Assembly: GCF_020037015.1 (NCBI RefSeq)
Contig: NZ_JAIQDE010000039.1
Coordinates: 1-64,000 of the forward strand
Source: Corallococcus sp. AS-1-6
GTDB lineage: Bacteria; Myxococcota; Myxococcia; Myxococcales; Myxococcaceae
Reading direction: 5' to 3'
Length of the DNA stretch: 64,000 bases
The position numbers and the translations under genes were made by a program. Below, one piece after another: positions 1 through 8,233 of the stretch (position 1 is the first letter of the stretch; each line of letters opens with the position of its first letter). Below the pieces are notes generated by a model that searched no databases, was not told the DNA's origin, and saw nothing but the letters and a program-made list of their open reading frames with translations.

Positions 1-744
1 CTGGGGAGCGCGTGCTTCCGGCTCCAGGACGCGGCGCGCTGGGAGTCGGGGGCAACCTGCGCCCAGGCGGAGTTCGAGTTGCTTCGGGAGGCGGCGCGGG
101 TGGCGGAGCGGCCCGGGCATGTGCTCCTCGTCCAGTCCCTGCAACGGGCCTTCATGGGAGGCGCCGCCAAACTGCTGCCGCTGCTGGGCGGAGCCGCGCT
201 GCGCTCGTGGGCCTCCCGCGCGATGGCAATCCTGCACGAGCGCGACGTGCGGGCGCTTCAGCACGAGCTGCCGACACTGATGAAGGCTTGCGATGAGCTT
301 GTGCTGGATGCCTTCGCTCCTGCTCCCCAGGCACCTGCGCCCCCGGAGGCCCTTCTCACTCAAGAGGGCATCCTTGGTGCGACAGCGTCAGCCACCGGGC
401 GGGAGGATGCTCTGGAGGTACTCCCTGCCGTCGCGGACCTGAGCCTCGATTGCCTTCCGCCTGCATCCGAGGTGCTCGGGGCTGCTCCGTACCCTCGGGC
501 ACAGGGCCTCTCCGTGGCTCCGACCCGTGAGGCGCCTCTGTCGCCAACAGCGCCGGGGCTGCCTCCTCATGAGCATGGAGGGGAACGCGCCGAAAGCGAG
601 GAGATGGGCTCGGCCCCGGGCAACCTGCCCGACTGTCGGACGGAGGGGGACGGCTCGTCTCCGGAGAGTGGCCCCTCCTGCGCGAGGCTTGCTTCAGCGC
701 AGAATGGGGCAATGCGGCTTGGGCTGCCTGATCAGCCGCCGTAG
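1..744 (+). CDS. GntR-type regulator, 3' part only (paralogue of the gene at 32517-33692)
   Basis: The frame is open from base 1, so the N-terminal part, including any DNA-binding domain, lies outside the window. The 247 visible codons begin with a segment closely matching residues about 127-250 of the GntR-type regulator at 32517-33692; both carry EFELLREAARVA, RPGHVLLVQSLQRAF and LMKACDELVL. By homology this is the helical effector-binding half of a GntR regulator. After the shared stretch APAPQ the two proteins diverge into low-complexity Ser/Pro/Gly tails of unknown function. The tail here contains NLPDCRTE, which is how the dispersed palindrome of this genome reads in this frame. The TAG stop lies 13 bases inside the convergent lipoprotein gene. 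The family call rests on the paralogue; the ligand is unknown. Confidence 0.75.
   Translation: MGSACFRLQDAARWESGATCAQAEFELLREAARVAERPGHVLLVQSLQRAFMGGAAKLLPLLGGAALRSWASRAMAILHERDVRALQHELPTLMKACDELVLDAFAPAPQAPAPPEALLTQEGILGATASATGREDALEVLPAVADLSLDCLPPASEVLGAAPYPRAQGLSVAPTREAPLSPTAPGLPPHEHGGERAESEEMGSAPGNLPDCRTEGDGSSPESGPSCARLASAQNGAMRLGLPDQPP
623..643. repeat. Decayed copy of the dispersed palindrome, inside coding sequence
   Basis: The sequence CCTGCCCGACTGTCGGACGG is a two- or three-mismatch copy of the CTGTCCGAC-N-GTCGGACAG palindrome found intact at 33813 and 57591. It lies in frame in the 3' tail of the regulator gene and encodes NLPDCRTE. Confidence 0.55.
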
Positions 745-1016
745 CAGTTCAGGGTCGAACCGCCACAGTAGCTGGAGCCGGAGTTGCTCCAGGAGCCCGC
801 CGAGTTGGTGCAGATCTGGTTCTGCCGGCGCTCCAGCGTCGGCGTGCAGCAGCCCACCTTGATGGTGCGCGTCTGACCGGGGATGCAACTGGCCTGCGCG
901 GACACCTCCTGCGTGTCCTCCTGCGCCGGCGCGCCCTCCTCCGGCGCCTCCACGCCACAGCCCACGGTTCCCAGCAGGCAGCCCACCAGCAACAGTCCCC
1001 GCTTCAGCGTCTTCAT
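732..1016 (-). CDS. Small predicted lipoprotein, cysteine-rich
   Basis: This 94-residue protein begins MKTLKRGLLLVGCLLGTVGC, a charged n-region, a hydrophobic core and a lipobox ending at Cys20, so it is probably a lipoprotein. An in-frame ATG nine codons upstream is possible, but the chosen start gives a clean signal peptide. After an acidic linker the mature part has six or more cysteines (SCIPGQTRT, GCCTP, QICTN, SSYCGG, LNCYGG), the pattern of a small disulphide-bonded exported domain. No family is recognised. The stop overlaps the convergent regulator gene by 13 bases. Confidence 0.7.
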   Translation of the reverse strand: MKTLKRGLLLVGCLLGTVGCGVEAPEEGAPAQEDTQEVSAQASCIPGQTRTIKVGCCTPTLERRQNQICTNSAGSWSNSGSSYCGGSTLNCYGG

Positions 1017-1060
1017 GTGTCGCTCCCGGTTGTCGTGATTCACGGCGGCCCGGGACGCTA

Positions 1061-1903
1061 TCAGGGAGTTCCTTCTTCACCAGGATGAACGGGATTGCCT
1101 GAGCCCGGCAGTCGGGCCCACAACACCGTGGCGTTGGGCCGGGCTGGCTCCGGGGTGATGCCCAGCTTCTTGAAGTCCTTCGAGTAGCGCGAGCCCTTCA
1201 GCACCACCAGCCGGCGTGCCACACGCCGGGCCTCGTCCACCGTCTCGCGCGTCAGCGGCGCGTAGTCCGCGTGGCGGCGCAGCGCTTCGAACGCGGCGGA
1301 GGACTTGCGCTCGCGCTCGAACATCGGGTCGAAGAGCACCACGTCGAACGCGCCGTCCGGCAGCGTGCGCAGCCGCGCCGCCGCGTCCGCGTGCACCACG
1401 TCCACCGCGCAGGAGGCCGGGTGGCGAGGCAGCCCCGCGAGCCCGTGACGCACCAGCAGGTAGAGCGCCGGACTCTTCTCCAACGCGGTGACGTGGCCGC
1501 CAGGCCCCACCAGCCTCGCCGCCACCTGCGCATCCGCGCCCAGCCCCAGCGTGCAGTCCAGCACGCGCTCCCCTTCGCGCAGCCCCGCGACGCGCAGGAG
1601 CTGGTCCTCCTTCACGCCCGCGTCCAACTGCTTCACGCGCAGGTGCGCCAGGCCCGGCGAGAAGCGCAGCGTCCCTTCCGCGTCCACCAACGACACCGCC
1701 GTGGATTCGAAGACGACGAGCGCGTCCGCCGTGTCGGTGAGCAGCTTCTTCAGGGGCAGCTTGTGGTGACGCTCCACATACGGAACGCCCACCTCCTCCG
1801 CCGCGCACCGCGCACGGTGTGCGAGCTGTGCGTCCACCCGGTCCGACGTGGTGACCACCAACGGCTGGCGGGGGAAAGACAGGGTTCCAGACGGAAGGGA
1901 CAT
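1061..1903 (-). CDS. Class I SAM-dependent methyltransferase, RsmJ-like
   Basis: This 280-residue protein has a Rossmann methyltransferase core: VLDCTLGLGADAQVAARL is the SAM-binding motif I, and FDVVLFDPMFERERKSS matches the DPMF-x-R-x-KS signature of RsmJ, the 16S rRNA guanine-N2 methyltransferase of Gammaproteobacteria. An extra N-terminal segment of about 90 residues, PLVVTTSDRVDAQLAHRA, resembles the region before the fold in related proteins. The start MSLPSGTL at 1903 is preferred because longer in-frame starts add a Gly/Arg-rich stretch typical of non-coding sequence. A TAGGCT hexamer lies 10 bases before the ATG, so the leader may be very short. The substrate is inferred and could be another RNA. 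Confidence 0.75.
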   Translation of the reverse strand: MSLPSGTLSFPRQPLVVTTSDRVDAQLAHRARCAAEEVGVPYVERHHKLPLKKLLTDTADALVVFESTAVSLVDAEGTLRFSPGLAHLRVKQLDAGVKEDQLLRVAGLREGERVLDCTLGLGADAQVAARLVGPGGHVTALEKSPALYLLVRHGLAGLPRHPASCAVDVVHADAAARLRTLPDGAFDVVLFDPMFERERKSSAAFEALRRHADYAPLTRETVDEARRVARRLVVLKGSRYSKDFKKLGITPEPARPNATVLWARLPGSGNPVHPGEEGTP

Positions 1904-2112
1904 GGGGCGGCACAGCCTACCCCGCGCGCAAGCCGTCCCTCCGGGGACATGCCCCTGTCCACCGCCCGTCACCCCACCCGCCCCCGGGACACATGGCCCC
2001 GCCCGGCCCCCCTTCTTACTTCTTCGACACCGCGCGGGGATGTCATGGAAACCGCGTTCATATGGCCTTGCCGGTTCAGGGCCGTGAATCGTGAATGAAG
2101 AGGGGGATGGAC

Positions 2113-3618
2113 ATGAGACACCCACGAATGGCCCATGCGGGCGTGATGCTGTTCAGCGTCGCGGTGCTGGTCGCCATGGCGCTGCCGCGGATGGCGGCCA
2201 GCCCGGCCCGGCCGCTGCTGGACGCGCCTCGCGCCTCTCCCACGGGGATGGGGCCGCGCGCCGTGGCGCTGGGAGACTTCGACGAGGACGGACACCTGGA
2301 CGTCATCACGGCCAACCACACCGCGGGCACCGTGTCCGTGCTCCACAGCCTGGGGGACGGGACGTTCTCGCCCGGCCTGGAGCGGCCCACCGGCGCGCTG
2401 CCCGGCGCGGTCGCGGTGGGGGACTTCGACGGGGATGGCCACCTGGACGCGGTCACCAGCCACTTCGGGGGCACGGTGTCCGTGCTGCTGGGGCGCGGGG
2501 ATGGGACGTTCGGGGCGCGGACCGACCACTCGGTGGGCGCGGAGCCCTCGGCCGTGGACGTGGGCGACCTGGACGGCGACGGCCGCCTGGACGTGGTGAC
2601 GGCCAACGCGCTCGATGACTCCGTGTCGGTCCTGCTGAACCGGGGCTTTGGACAGTTCGTGTCCCAGAAGGACGTGACCACCGGCACCAACCCCTTCGCC
2701 GTGAAGGTGGGGGACGTCAACCACGACGGGAAGATGGACCTCATCACCGCGAACTTCGTGGACACGGTGTCGGTGCTGCTCGGCAACGGGGACGGGACGT
2801 TCCAGCAGCGCATGGACTTCGCCACGGGCAACGCGCCCTACTCCGTCGCGGTGGCGGACGTGGACGGCGACGGGAAGATGGACCTCGTCACCGCGAACTT
2901 CCGGGGCCAGAGCGTGTCCGTGCTGCACGGCAACGGCACCGGCGCGTTCCCTTCGCGCGCGGACTTCCCGGTGAAGGGCGGGCCGTACTTCGTCGCGCCC
3001 GGCGACTTCAACGGCGACGGGATGCTGGACCTCATCACCGCGAACTTCAACGAGGACACCGTGTCCCTGCTGCCCGGGCAGGGCCACGGCGCCTTCGGCG
3101 CGCCCACGCGCCTGCCCACCGGCGAGGGCCCCGCGGCGGTCGCGGTGGGTCTGCTCGACGGTGACCTGAAGCCGGACGTCGTCACCGCCAACACCCGGAG
3201 CCATGACGTGTCCGTGCTGCGCGCCGCCGCCTCGGCGGACGTGGAGGTGACGCTCACCGCCGTCCCCAGGCCGGGGGTGTCCGTGCCGCGCATCGACTAC
3301 ACGCTCACCGTCACGCAGCACGGGCCGGATCCGCTGACCCGGGCCGTCATCACCGTGGCGCTGCCCCCGGGCCTCCTGGCCAGCACCCGGGACTGCCTCA
3401 TGGTCGCCGGCACGCTCCAGTGCGAGGTGGGACCGATGGCCGTGGGCGACACCGCCCTCCTGCGCTTCAGTGCACCGCTGCCGCGCTCCAGCGTGGGACT
3501 GTCCTACCGCATCACCGCCACGCGGACGCTCAGCGTCCCCGCCGACCCTCACTCCGCCAACGACGCCGCGAGCCAGGACTACGTGTCCCTGGGAGGGCTC
3601 GCCGCGACGTGGTGGTAG
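2113..3618 (+). CDS. Secreted FG-GAP/VCBS seven-bladed propeller protein with DUF11-like C-terminus
   Basis: This 501-residue protein starts with a Sec-type signal peptide (MRHPRMAHAGVMLFSVAVLV). Seven consecutive repeats of about 50 residues follow, each of the form VAVGDFDGDGHLDAVT...SVLLGRGDGTF. The DxDGDGxxD loops are the calcium-binding FG-GAP signature, so an integrin-like seven-bladed beta-propeller is expected; the seventh blade has a weaker loop (LLDGDLKPD). Residues about 375-500 form a beta-rich domain with DYTLTVTQHGPDPLT and SVPADPHSANDAAS, like the DUF11 domains of surface proteins. The start at 2113 follows AGAGGGGG with six bases of spacing; an ATG at 2095 has no ribosome site. 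It is probably exported and may bind a ligand or surface; the partner is unknown. Confidence 0.85.
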   Translation: MRHPRMAHAGVMLFSVAVLVAMALPRMAASPARPLLDAPRASPTGMGPRAVALGDFDEDGHLDVITANHTAGTVSVLHSLGDGTFSPGLERPTGALPGAVAVGDFDGDGHLDAVTSHFGGTVSVLLGRGDGTFGARTDHSVGAEPSAVDVGDLDGDGRLDVVTANALDDSVSVLLNRGFGQFVSQKDVTTGTNPFAVKVGDVNHDGKMDLITANFVDTVSVLLGNGDGTFQQRMDFATGNAPYSVAVADVDGDGKMDLVTANFRGQSVSVLHGNGTGAFPSRADFPVKGGPYFVAPGDFNGDGMLDLITANFNEDTVSLLPGQGHGAFGAPTRLPTGEGPAAVAVGLLDGDLKPDVVTANTRSHDVSVLRAAASADVEVTLTAVPRPGVSVPRIDYTLTVTQHGPDPLTRAVITVALPPGLLASTRDCLMVAGTLQCEVGPMAVGDTALLRFSAPLPRSSVGLSYRITATRTLSVPADPHSANDAASQDYVSLGGLAATWW

Positions 3619-3636
3619 TGGTCCGGACGGAGCGCT

Positions 3637-3972
3637 TCAGCGCGAGCGCTTCAGCTTGGACCACATGAGCCCGACGAAGGTGTCGGGGGCGGGCTCCGCG
3701 GTCATCAGCTCCTCGTCTTCGTGACCGCGCACGGGTTGCGGCAGGGGCTTGGGGGCCACGGGAAACGGCAGGGGCTCACTGGTGTTCAGCCCCTGCGCGT
3801 GGCGCTCCATCACCTCCGCGAAGGAGCGCTGGGGCGCGCTGCGCTCCGACACCGGCGCGGCGCCCTCCACGCCCTGGAGGGCCCGGATGCGAAGGATGAC
3901 GTTGGCGCCCTCCGCGCGTGAGATGCCCGTCACCCGCCCGATTGGACCTCGTGGCCCGCGTGCCCGGCTCAT
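3637..3972 (-). CDS. Small hypothetical protein
   Basis: This 111-residue protein has no recognised domain, signal peptide or membrane segment. It starts MSRARGPRGPIGRVTGISRA and is basic at the N-terminus and Pro/Glu-rich near the middle. It ends TFVGLMWSKLKRSR. The ATG at 3972 is preceded by GGGAGG at a good distance, which supports this start over longer in-frame extensions. It converges with the propeller gene and diverges from the MsrBA gene, so it is probably monocistronic. About 190 bases separate it from the MsrBA gene, with no promoter that could be confidently recognised. Confidence 0.6.
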   Translation of the reverse strand: MSRARGPRGPIGRVTGISRAEGANVILRIRALQGVEGAAPVSERSAPQRSFAEVMERHAQGLNTSEPLPFPVAPKPLPQPVRGHEDEELMTAEPAPDTFVGLMWSKLKRSR

Positions 3973-4168
3973 CGGCTCCCTCCCGGTCCTTGCCTGAAAC
4001 CGTAGCCCTTCCAGCCCCCCGCCGGCCACTGCCCGTCCCTCCAGCGCGCCACGGAGAGGCCCGCCCGGCTGGCAGGTCTGCATCCCTCCGCTGTAACCGC
4101 CCCCGGGTGTCGCGCGTACGTTGAGGTGGCGCCCACTCTTCTGACGGCGCCCGGAGGCTTCGCGACCC

Positions 4169-5350
4169 ATGTCGTCCGCCCGAGCAGTGTCCTCTTCCCC
4201 CCGCCTGTCGCTGGCGCGCCGGCTGTGGCCCGCCGTGCTGGTGCTGGCCACCGCCCTGAGCGCGTGCACCGAGGCGCGTGGCGCCCCGCCCGGCGGCAAG
4301 CCCGCGGCCACCGCGTCCGCGCCCGTGCAGGACGGCCGCGCGTACACGAAGCCGTCCGACGCGGAGCTGAAGCGCACCCTGTCCCCCCTGGCCTACCAGG
4401 TGACGCAGCACGAGGCCACCGAGCCTCCCTTCCGCAACGCGTACTGGAACAACCACGAGGAGGGGCTCTACGTCGACGTCGTCAGCGGCGAGCCGCTGTT
4501 CTCCTCGCGCGACAAGTTCGAGTCCGGCACCGGCTGGCCCAGCTTCACCCGCCCCCTGGACAAGGCCCACGTGGTGGAGAAGCGCGACAGCACCCTGGGC
4601 ATGGAGCGCGTGGAGGTGCGCTCGAAGGACGGCGACTCGCACCTGGGCCACGTCTTCGAGGACGGCCCCGAGCCCACCGGCCTGCGCTACTGCATCAACT
4701 CCGCGTCGCTGCGCTTCATCCCCGTGAACGAGCTGGCCGCGAAGGGCTACGGCGCGTGGCTGCCCGCCTTCGGCCGCGCGGCCCCGAGCGAGCCCCAGGG
4801 CGCGCTCGCCCCCGCCGCGGGCGCCACCGTGCTGGCGAAGGCCACGGCCCCCACGCAGGCCTCGCGCGAGACGGCGTACCTGGCGGGCGGGTGCTTCTGG
4901 GGCATGGAGGACATCCTCCGCAAGATTCCGGGCGTCATCGACACGGAGGTCGGCTACACGGGCGGCGCGAAGAAGGGCGCTACCTACGAGGACGTGCACA
5001 CCGGGGAGACGGGCCACGCGGAGGCCGTGCGCGTCGTCTTCAACCCGAAGCTGCTGACGTACGAGGCGCTGCTGGAGCAGTGGTTCTTCCGCATGCACGA
5101 CCCGACGACGCTCAACCGCCAGGGCAACGACGTGGGCTCGCAGTACCGCTCCGCCATCTTCTACCTGTCGGACGAACAGCGCCGGACCGCGGAGGCGGTG
5201 AAGGCCCGCGTGGACAAGTCCGGCAGGTGGCCCCGGCCCGTCGTCACGCAAATCACCGCCGCCGGCGAGTGGGTGCCCGCCGAGGGCTACCACCAGGACT
5301 ACCTGGTGAAGAACCCCGGCGGCTACACCTGCCACTACCTGCGTGACTGA
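4169..5350 (+). CDS. msrAB: Peptide methionine sulfoxide reductase, MsrB-MsrA fusion, predicted lipoprotein
   Basis: This 393-residue protein reduces both epimers of methionine sulfoxide. Residues 16-33 form a hydrophobic signal ending LSAC, so the enzyme is probably anchored outside the cytoplasm. Residues about 62-195 are Msr[42 protein letters not shown], and the catalytic cysteine in [13 protein letters not shown] (Cys175). The two CxxC zinc pairs of many MsrB proteins are absent, so this is a zinc-free type. Residues about 235-390 are MsrA, with catalytic Cys242 in [10 protein letters not shown] and the conserved GYTGG and YHQDY motifs. The MsrB-first order is the reverse of the common MsrA-MsrB fusions. 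It probably repairs envelope proteins after oxidative stress. The gene is separated from the convergent enoyl reductase by 10 bases. Confidence 0.92.
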   Translation: MSSARAVSSSPRLSLARRLWPAVLVLATALSACTEARGAPPGGKPAATASAPVQDGRAYTKPSDAELKRTLSPLAYQVTQHEATEPPFRNAYWNNHEEGLYVDVVSGEPLFSSRDKFESGTGWPSFTRPLDKAHVVEKRDSTLGMERVEVRSKDGDSHLGHVFEDGPEPTGLRYCINSASLRFIPVNELAAKGYGAWLPAFGRAAPSEPQGALAPAAGATVLAKATAPTQASRETAYLAGGCFWGMEDILRKIPGVIDTEVGYTGGAKKGATYEDVHTGETGHAEAVRVVFNPKLLTYEALLEQWFFRMHDPTTLNRQGNDVGSQYRSAIFYLSDEQRRTAEAVKARVDKSGRWPRPVVTQITAAGEWVPAEGYHQDYLVKNPGGYTCHYLRD

Positions 5351-5360
5351 CGGAGCGCCC

Positions 5361-6623
5361 TCACGCGGCGCGGTCGTGCACCTCGAACGTCATGCCCGCC
5401 TTGCGCAGGCGCTCCACCAGCACCATGCCCATGGCGGACGCGGGGGTGAGCACACCGCCCCGCTTGGGAATGGTGTCGAAGGCGAGGCACAGCGCGGACT
5501 CCGCCAGCATGCGCGCCGTGGCCGCGTAGCCCGGGTCGCCCTTCGCCGCGACCTTCCCCTCCACCTTCACGCGCTGGCCGCTCTTGGGCGAGTGCCCCTC
5601 GCCCAGGAGCCGCACCTCGAAGTGGCCGCGCTCGCGCACGGTGGCGGACGGGCCCTCGCCCGGCGCGGGCAGCACGTGCTTCTCCAGGAGCTCCCGCACG
5701 GGGTCCACGTTCGACAGGACCATGAAGCCGCCCAGCCCCGCGGTGGTCGCCGCGGCGAGCGCCAGGCCCCTGGGCCCGGGGCCGAAGTCGGAGACCTCCG
5801 AGTAGAAGAAGTCCCGGCCCCACGGGTAGCCCAACAGCGCGTTGGAGCGGCGCACGACGCGCGTGTTGACGGAGGCCATCACGAAGGGCGCGGTCCACGT
5901 GCCCGTGTCCGGGCTCTTCTTCACCGTGGCCAGGTCGCGCTCCTCCTTCGTGCCCCGGGAGGGCTCCGGGTCCAGCGCGTGGGCGCTGGTCAGCACCTTC
6001 TTGAGGGCCGGCTCGGCCTTCACCGCCGCCAGGGTGTCCATCATGCTGGCGATGGTGCCGCCGCTGAAGCCGCCGCGCATGCGCGTCAGGTGGAAGCGCA
6101 CCTGGTCGCAGTGGCCGCCGTGCTTCTCCCGCATGTAGTCCTGGACCATCAGCGTGCCCAGGTCGGAGGGGATGGAGTCGAAGCCGCAGGTGTGCACGAT
6201 GCGGGCGCCCGTCTCGCGCGCCCGCGCGTCGTGGGCGTCGATGGTCTTGCGCATCCACTGCACCTCGCCCGTCAGGTCGCAGTAGTCCGTGCCGGCGCGG
6301 ACGCAGGCGGCGACCAGCTCGTTGCCGTAGCGCGCGTAGGGGCCCACCGTGGAGATGATGACGCGCGTGCGCGCCACCATCGCGTCCAGCGAGGCCGCGT
6401 CCTTCGCGTCCGCGAGCACCACCGGCAGGTCCGCGAACTCCGGCCGCACCGTGGCCAGCTCCGAGCGGACCTGCGAAAGCTTGCCTTCATCCCGCCCGGC
6501 GAGGGCCCACTTCGCGCGGTGCGCGTCCTGGTTGCGCGCCAGGTACTCCGCCACCAGGCGGCCGGTGAATCCCGTGGCACCCCACAGGATGATGTCGAAC
6601 GCGGGCTTCTTGTCGTGGGCCAT
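5361..6623 (-). CDS. Saccharopine-dehydrogenase-like / trans-acting enoyl reductase family oxidoreductase
   Basis: This 420-residue protein opens with an NAD(P)-binding Rossmann motif, DIILWGATGFTGRLVAEYLA. It then has ISTVGPYARYGNELVAACVR, DYCDLTGEVQWMRK and VHTCGFDSIPSDLG, all hallmarks of the saccharopine-dehydrogenase-like family that includes mycobacterial trans-acting enoyl reductases. Its length fits that family. The start MAHDKKPAF at 6623 puts the Rossmann strand about 10 residues in; longer starts add unrelated sequence. Family members act in lipid metabolism, but no polyketide synthase lies nearby, so the substrate is unknown. Confidence 0.85.
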   Translation of the reverse strand: MAHDKKPAFDIILWGATGFTGRLVAEYLARNQDAHRAKWALAGRDEGKLSQVRSELATVRPEFADLPVVLADAKDAASLDAMVARTRVIISTVGPYARYGNELVAACVRAGTDYCDLTGEVQWMRKTIDAHDARARETGARIVHTCGFDSIPSDLGTLMVQDYMREKHGGHCDQVRFHLTRMRGGFSGGTIASMMDTLAAVKAEPALKKVLTSAHALDPEPSRGTKEERDLATVKKSPDTGTWTAPFVMASVNTRVVRRSNALLGYPWGRDFFYSEVSDFGPGPRGLALAAATTAGLGGFMVLSNVDPVRELLEKHVLPAPGEGPSATVRERGHFEVRLLGEGHSPKSGQRVKVEGKVAAKGDPGYAATARMLAESALCLAFDTIPKRGGVLTPASAMGMVLVERLRKAGMTFEVHDRAA

Positions 6624-6713
6624 GGGGCGGCGCGTAGCCGGACCCTCCATGTGCGCGCAAGCGCGATTCCACGCTGCGTGAACGCCCTGTGCAGGGCGCC
6701 ACATCCCGGGACG

Positions 6714-7088
6714 TCAGGCGCGCAGGCGCAGCCGGAGGGGCCCACGCGCGGTGGACGGGTCCACCACCCGGCCCCCCTGGACGATGTCCAGCACGCCCCG
6801 CGCGACGAGCCTGCGCGCCGCCTCGCGCACGGGCTCCATGCACGCGCGCCAGTCCTCCCCACCCGACGCCCGGGCGACCTCCGAGGGGCACACGGTGGCG
6901 CCGCCCGCCCGCTGGGAGAGCAGCTCCAGGATGCGCGCCTCCCAGGGGGAGTCCCGCGCCTGGGTCCGCTTCCCCCGGCACGCGTCCGAGCAGTAGCGCA
7001 CCTGTTCCCAGTCGCGCGCCCACTTGCGGCGCCAGGTGATGTCCCGGCCGCAGACGGCGCAGGGCTTGGGGGGCGGAGGCGAGGCCAT
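6714..7088 (-). CDS. DUF2256 + DUF3253 protein
   Basis: This 124-residue protein joins two short domains. Residues about 8-45 form a zinc knuckle of the DUF2256 type, with Cys10, Cys13, Cys33 and Cys37 (KPCAVCGRDI and RYCSDACRGKR). Residues about 48-120 match DUF3253: ILELLSQRAGGATVCPSEVA and EDWRACMEPVREAARRLVA, a winged-helix-like fold. The combination is known in proteobacteria but its role is not established. The ATG at 7088 is preceded by GGAGG. Nucleic-acid binding is plausible from the folds but is an inference. Confidence 0.85.
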   Translation of the reverse strand: MASPPPPKPCAVCGRDITWRRKWARDWEQVRYCSDACRGKRTQARDSPWEARILELLSQRAGGATVCPSEVARASGGEDWRACMEPVREAARRLVARGVLDIVQGGRVVDPSTARGPLRLRLRA

Positions 7089-7162
7089 GTGCCTCCATCG
7101 ATGCGTCCCGCCCCGCCGGATTTCAACCCCGACCGACGCCAGCGCTCGCGCACCCGGAGGAT

Positions 7163-8233
7163 TCAGCCCAGCGCCGCCTCCACCTCCAGGGCGCGGTGCG
7201 CGTACGTGTGCTCGGCCAGCACGCGCCGGAGCGCGGCCTGTCCCATGCGCCGCGCATCCTCCGGGGTGAGGCGCCGCAGGTGCTCGGTGACCTCTTCACC
7301 GGAGCGGGCCACCAGCACCTCGCGGCCGGGCTCCAGGAACTGCTCCACCCCCTCGAAAGCGTCGGTGATGAGACAGGCCCCCGCGCCCGCGGCCTCGAAC
7401 ACGCGCGGGGCCGGTGAGAAGCCGAAGCGCGCCATGCTGTCGCGGTGGAGGTTGAGCACCGCGCGCGCCGAGCAGTTCAGCGCGTTGTGGTCCTGCGTGT
7501 AGACGTGGCCCAGGCGCCCGACGTTGGCGGGCACGACGCGCTCCTCCCAGCCGTTGCCGCCCAGGAGCATGCGCGAGCGGGGCAGCGCCTCCGCGACCTT
7601 GAAGAAGCAGGCCTCCACGCGCGCCTCGCGATCCGGCAGCCGGTGGCCCAGGAAGGCCAGGTCACAGGCGAAGCGCGCCTCGGGCGCCGCGGGGTGGTGC
7701 GTGTCCGGGTCCACCGCGGGGGGGATGGACACGCAGTGCCTGGCTCCCAGCTCGCGGTACGCGTTCACCACCGGCGCGCCGCCGCCGGACGTGAGGATGT
7801 GGTCGAAGCGCGGGATGCACTGGCGGAAGAGGTGGTGGGCGTCCTTCGCCACGCGCTCCAGCGTGGCGGGCGCGCTCAAGTCCCAGAACACCACCTGCGT
7901 GCCGGAGCGGCGCAGCTCCAGCACGCGCGAATCCAGGTACGCGTCGAGCGCGCCCACGTCACTGGCCTTCACCACGACGTCCACGCCGAAGGCGTCATCC
8001 AGGCACTCGTCCACCGAGCCCAGGTTGTTGGAGTAGACGACGACGCGGGCCCAGTCCGGCGCCTGGAGGTCGCGGTGCTGCTGCCAGCCGGAGACGTCCG
8101 GTTCATAGACAGTGACCTGGTGGCCACGCGCGTGAAGGGCGCGGAGCAGGCCGCGGTAGCAGGTGGCCGCGCCGTTCCACCAGGTGGACACGACGCTGGC
8201 ACCGAAGAAGGCGATGCGCAGGCCATGGCTCAT
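7163..8233 (-). CDS. Glycosyltransferase, CgeB/Glyco_trans_1_2 type (second of a coupled pair)
   Basis: This 356-residue protein has a GT-B-like layout. The N-terminal half opens LRIAFFGASVVSTWWNGAAT, and the C-terminal half contains LGHVYTQDHNALNCSARAVL, RVFEAAGAGACLITDAFEGV and FLEPGREVLVARSGEEVTEH. This is the Glyco_trans_1_2 pattern seen in CgeB-type transferases. The Glu of RVFEAAG is the usual donor-binding glutamate. Its ATG overlaps the stop of the upstream transferase gene (ATGA), so the two are translationally coupled. Both sugar and acceptor are unknown; surface polysaccharide or glycoprotein modification is likely. Confidence 0.8.
   Translation of the reverse strand: MSHGLRIAFFGASVVSTWWNGAATCYRGLLRALHARGHQVTVYEPDVSGWQQHRDLQAPDWARVVVYSNNLGSVDECLDDAFGVDVVVKASDVGALDAYLDSRVLELRRSGTQVVFWDLSAPATLERVAKDAHHLFRQCIPRFDHILTSGGGAPVVNAYRELGARHCVSIPPAVDPDTHHPAAPEARFACDLAFLGHRLPDREARVEACFFKVAEALPRSRMLLGGNGWEERVVPANVGRLGHVYTQDHNALNCSARAVLNLHRDSMARFGFSPAPRVFEAAGAGACLITDAFEGVEQFLEPGREVLVARSGEEVTEHLRRLTPEDARRMGQAALRRVLAEHTYAHRALEVEAALG

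Noticed and set aside
3973-4168. Possible promoter or small gene between the hypothetical gene and the MsrBA gene
   Set aside because: No hexamer pair or short gene with a ribosome site could be supported in these 196 bases.
5343-7502. 719-codon plus-strand frame opposite the enoyl reductase
   Set aside because: Antisense to genes with strong motifs; composition typical of a spurious frame.
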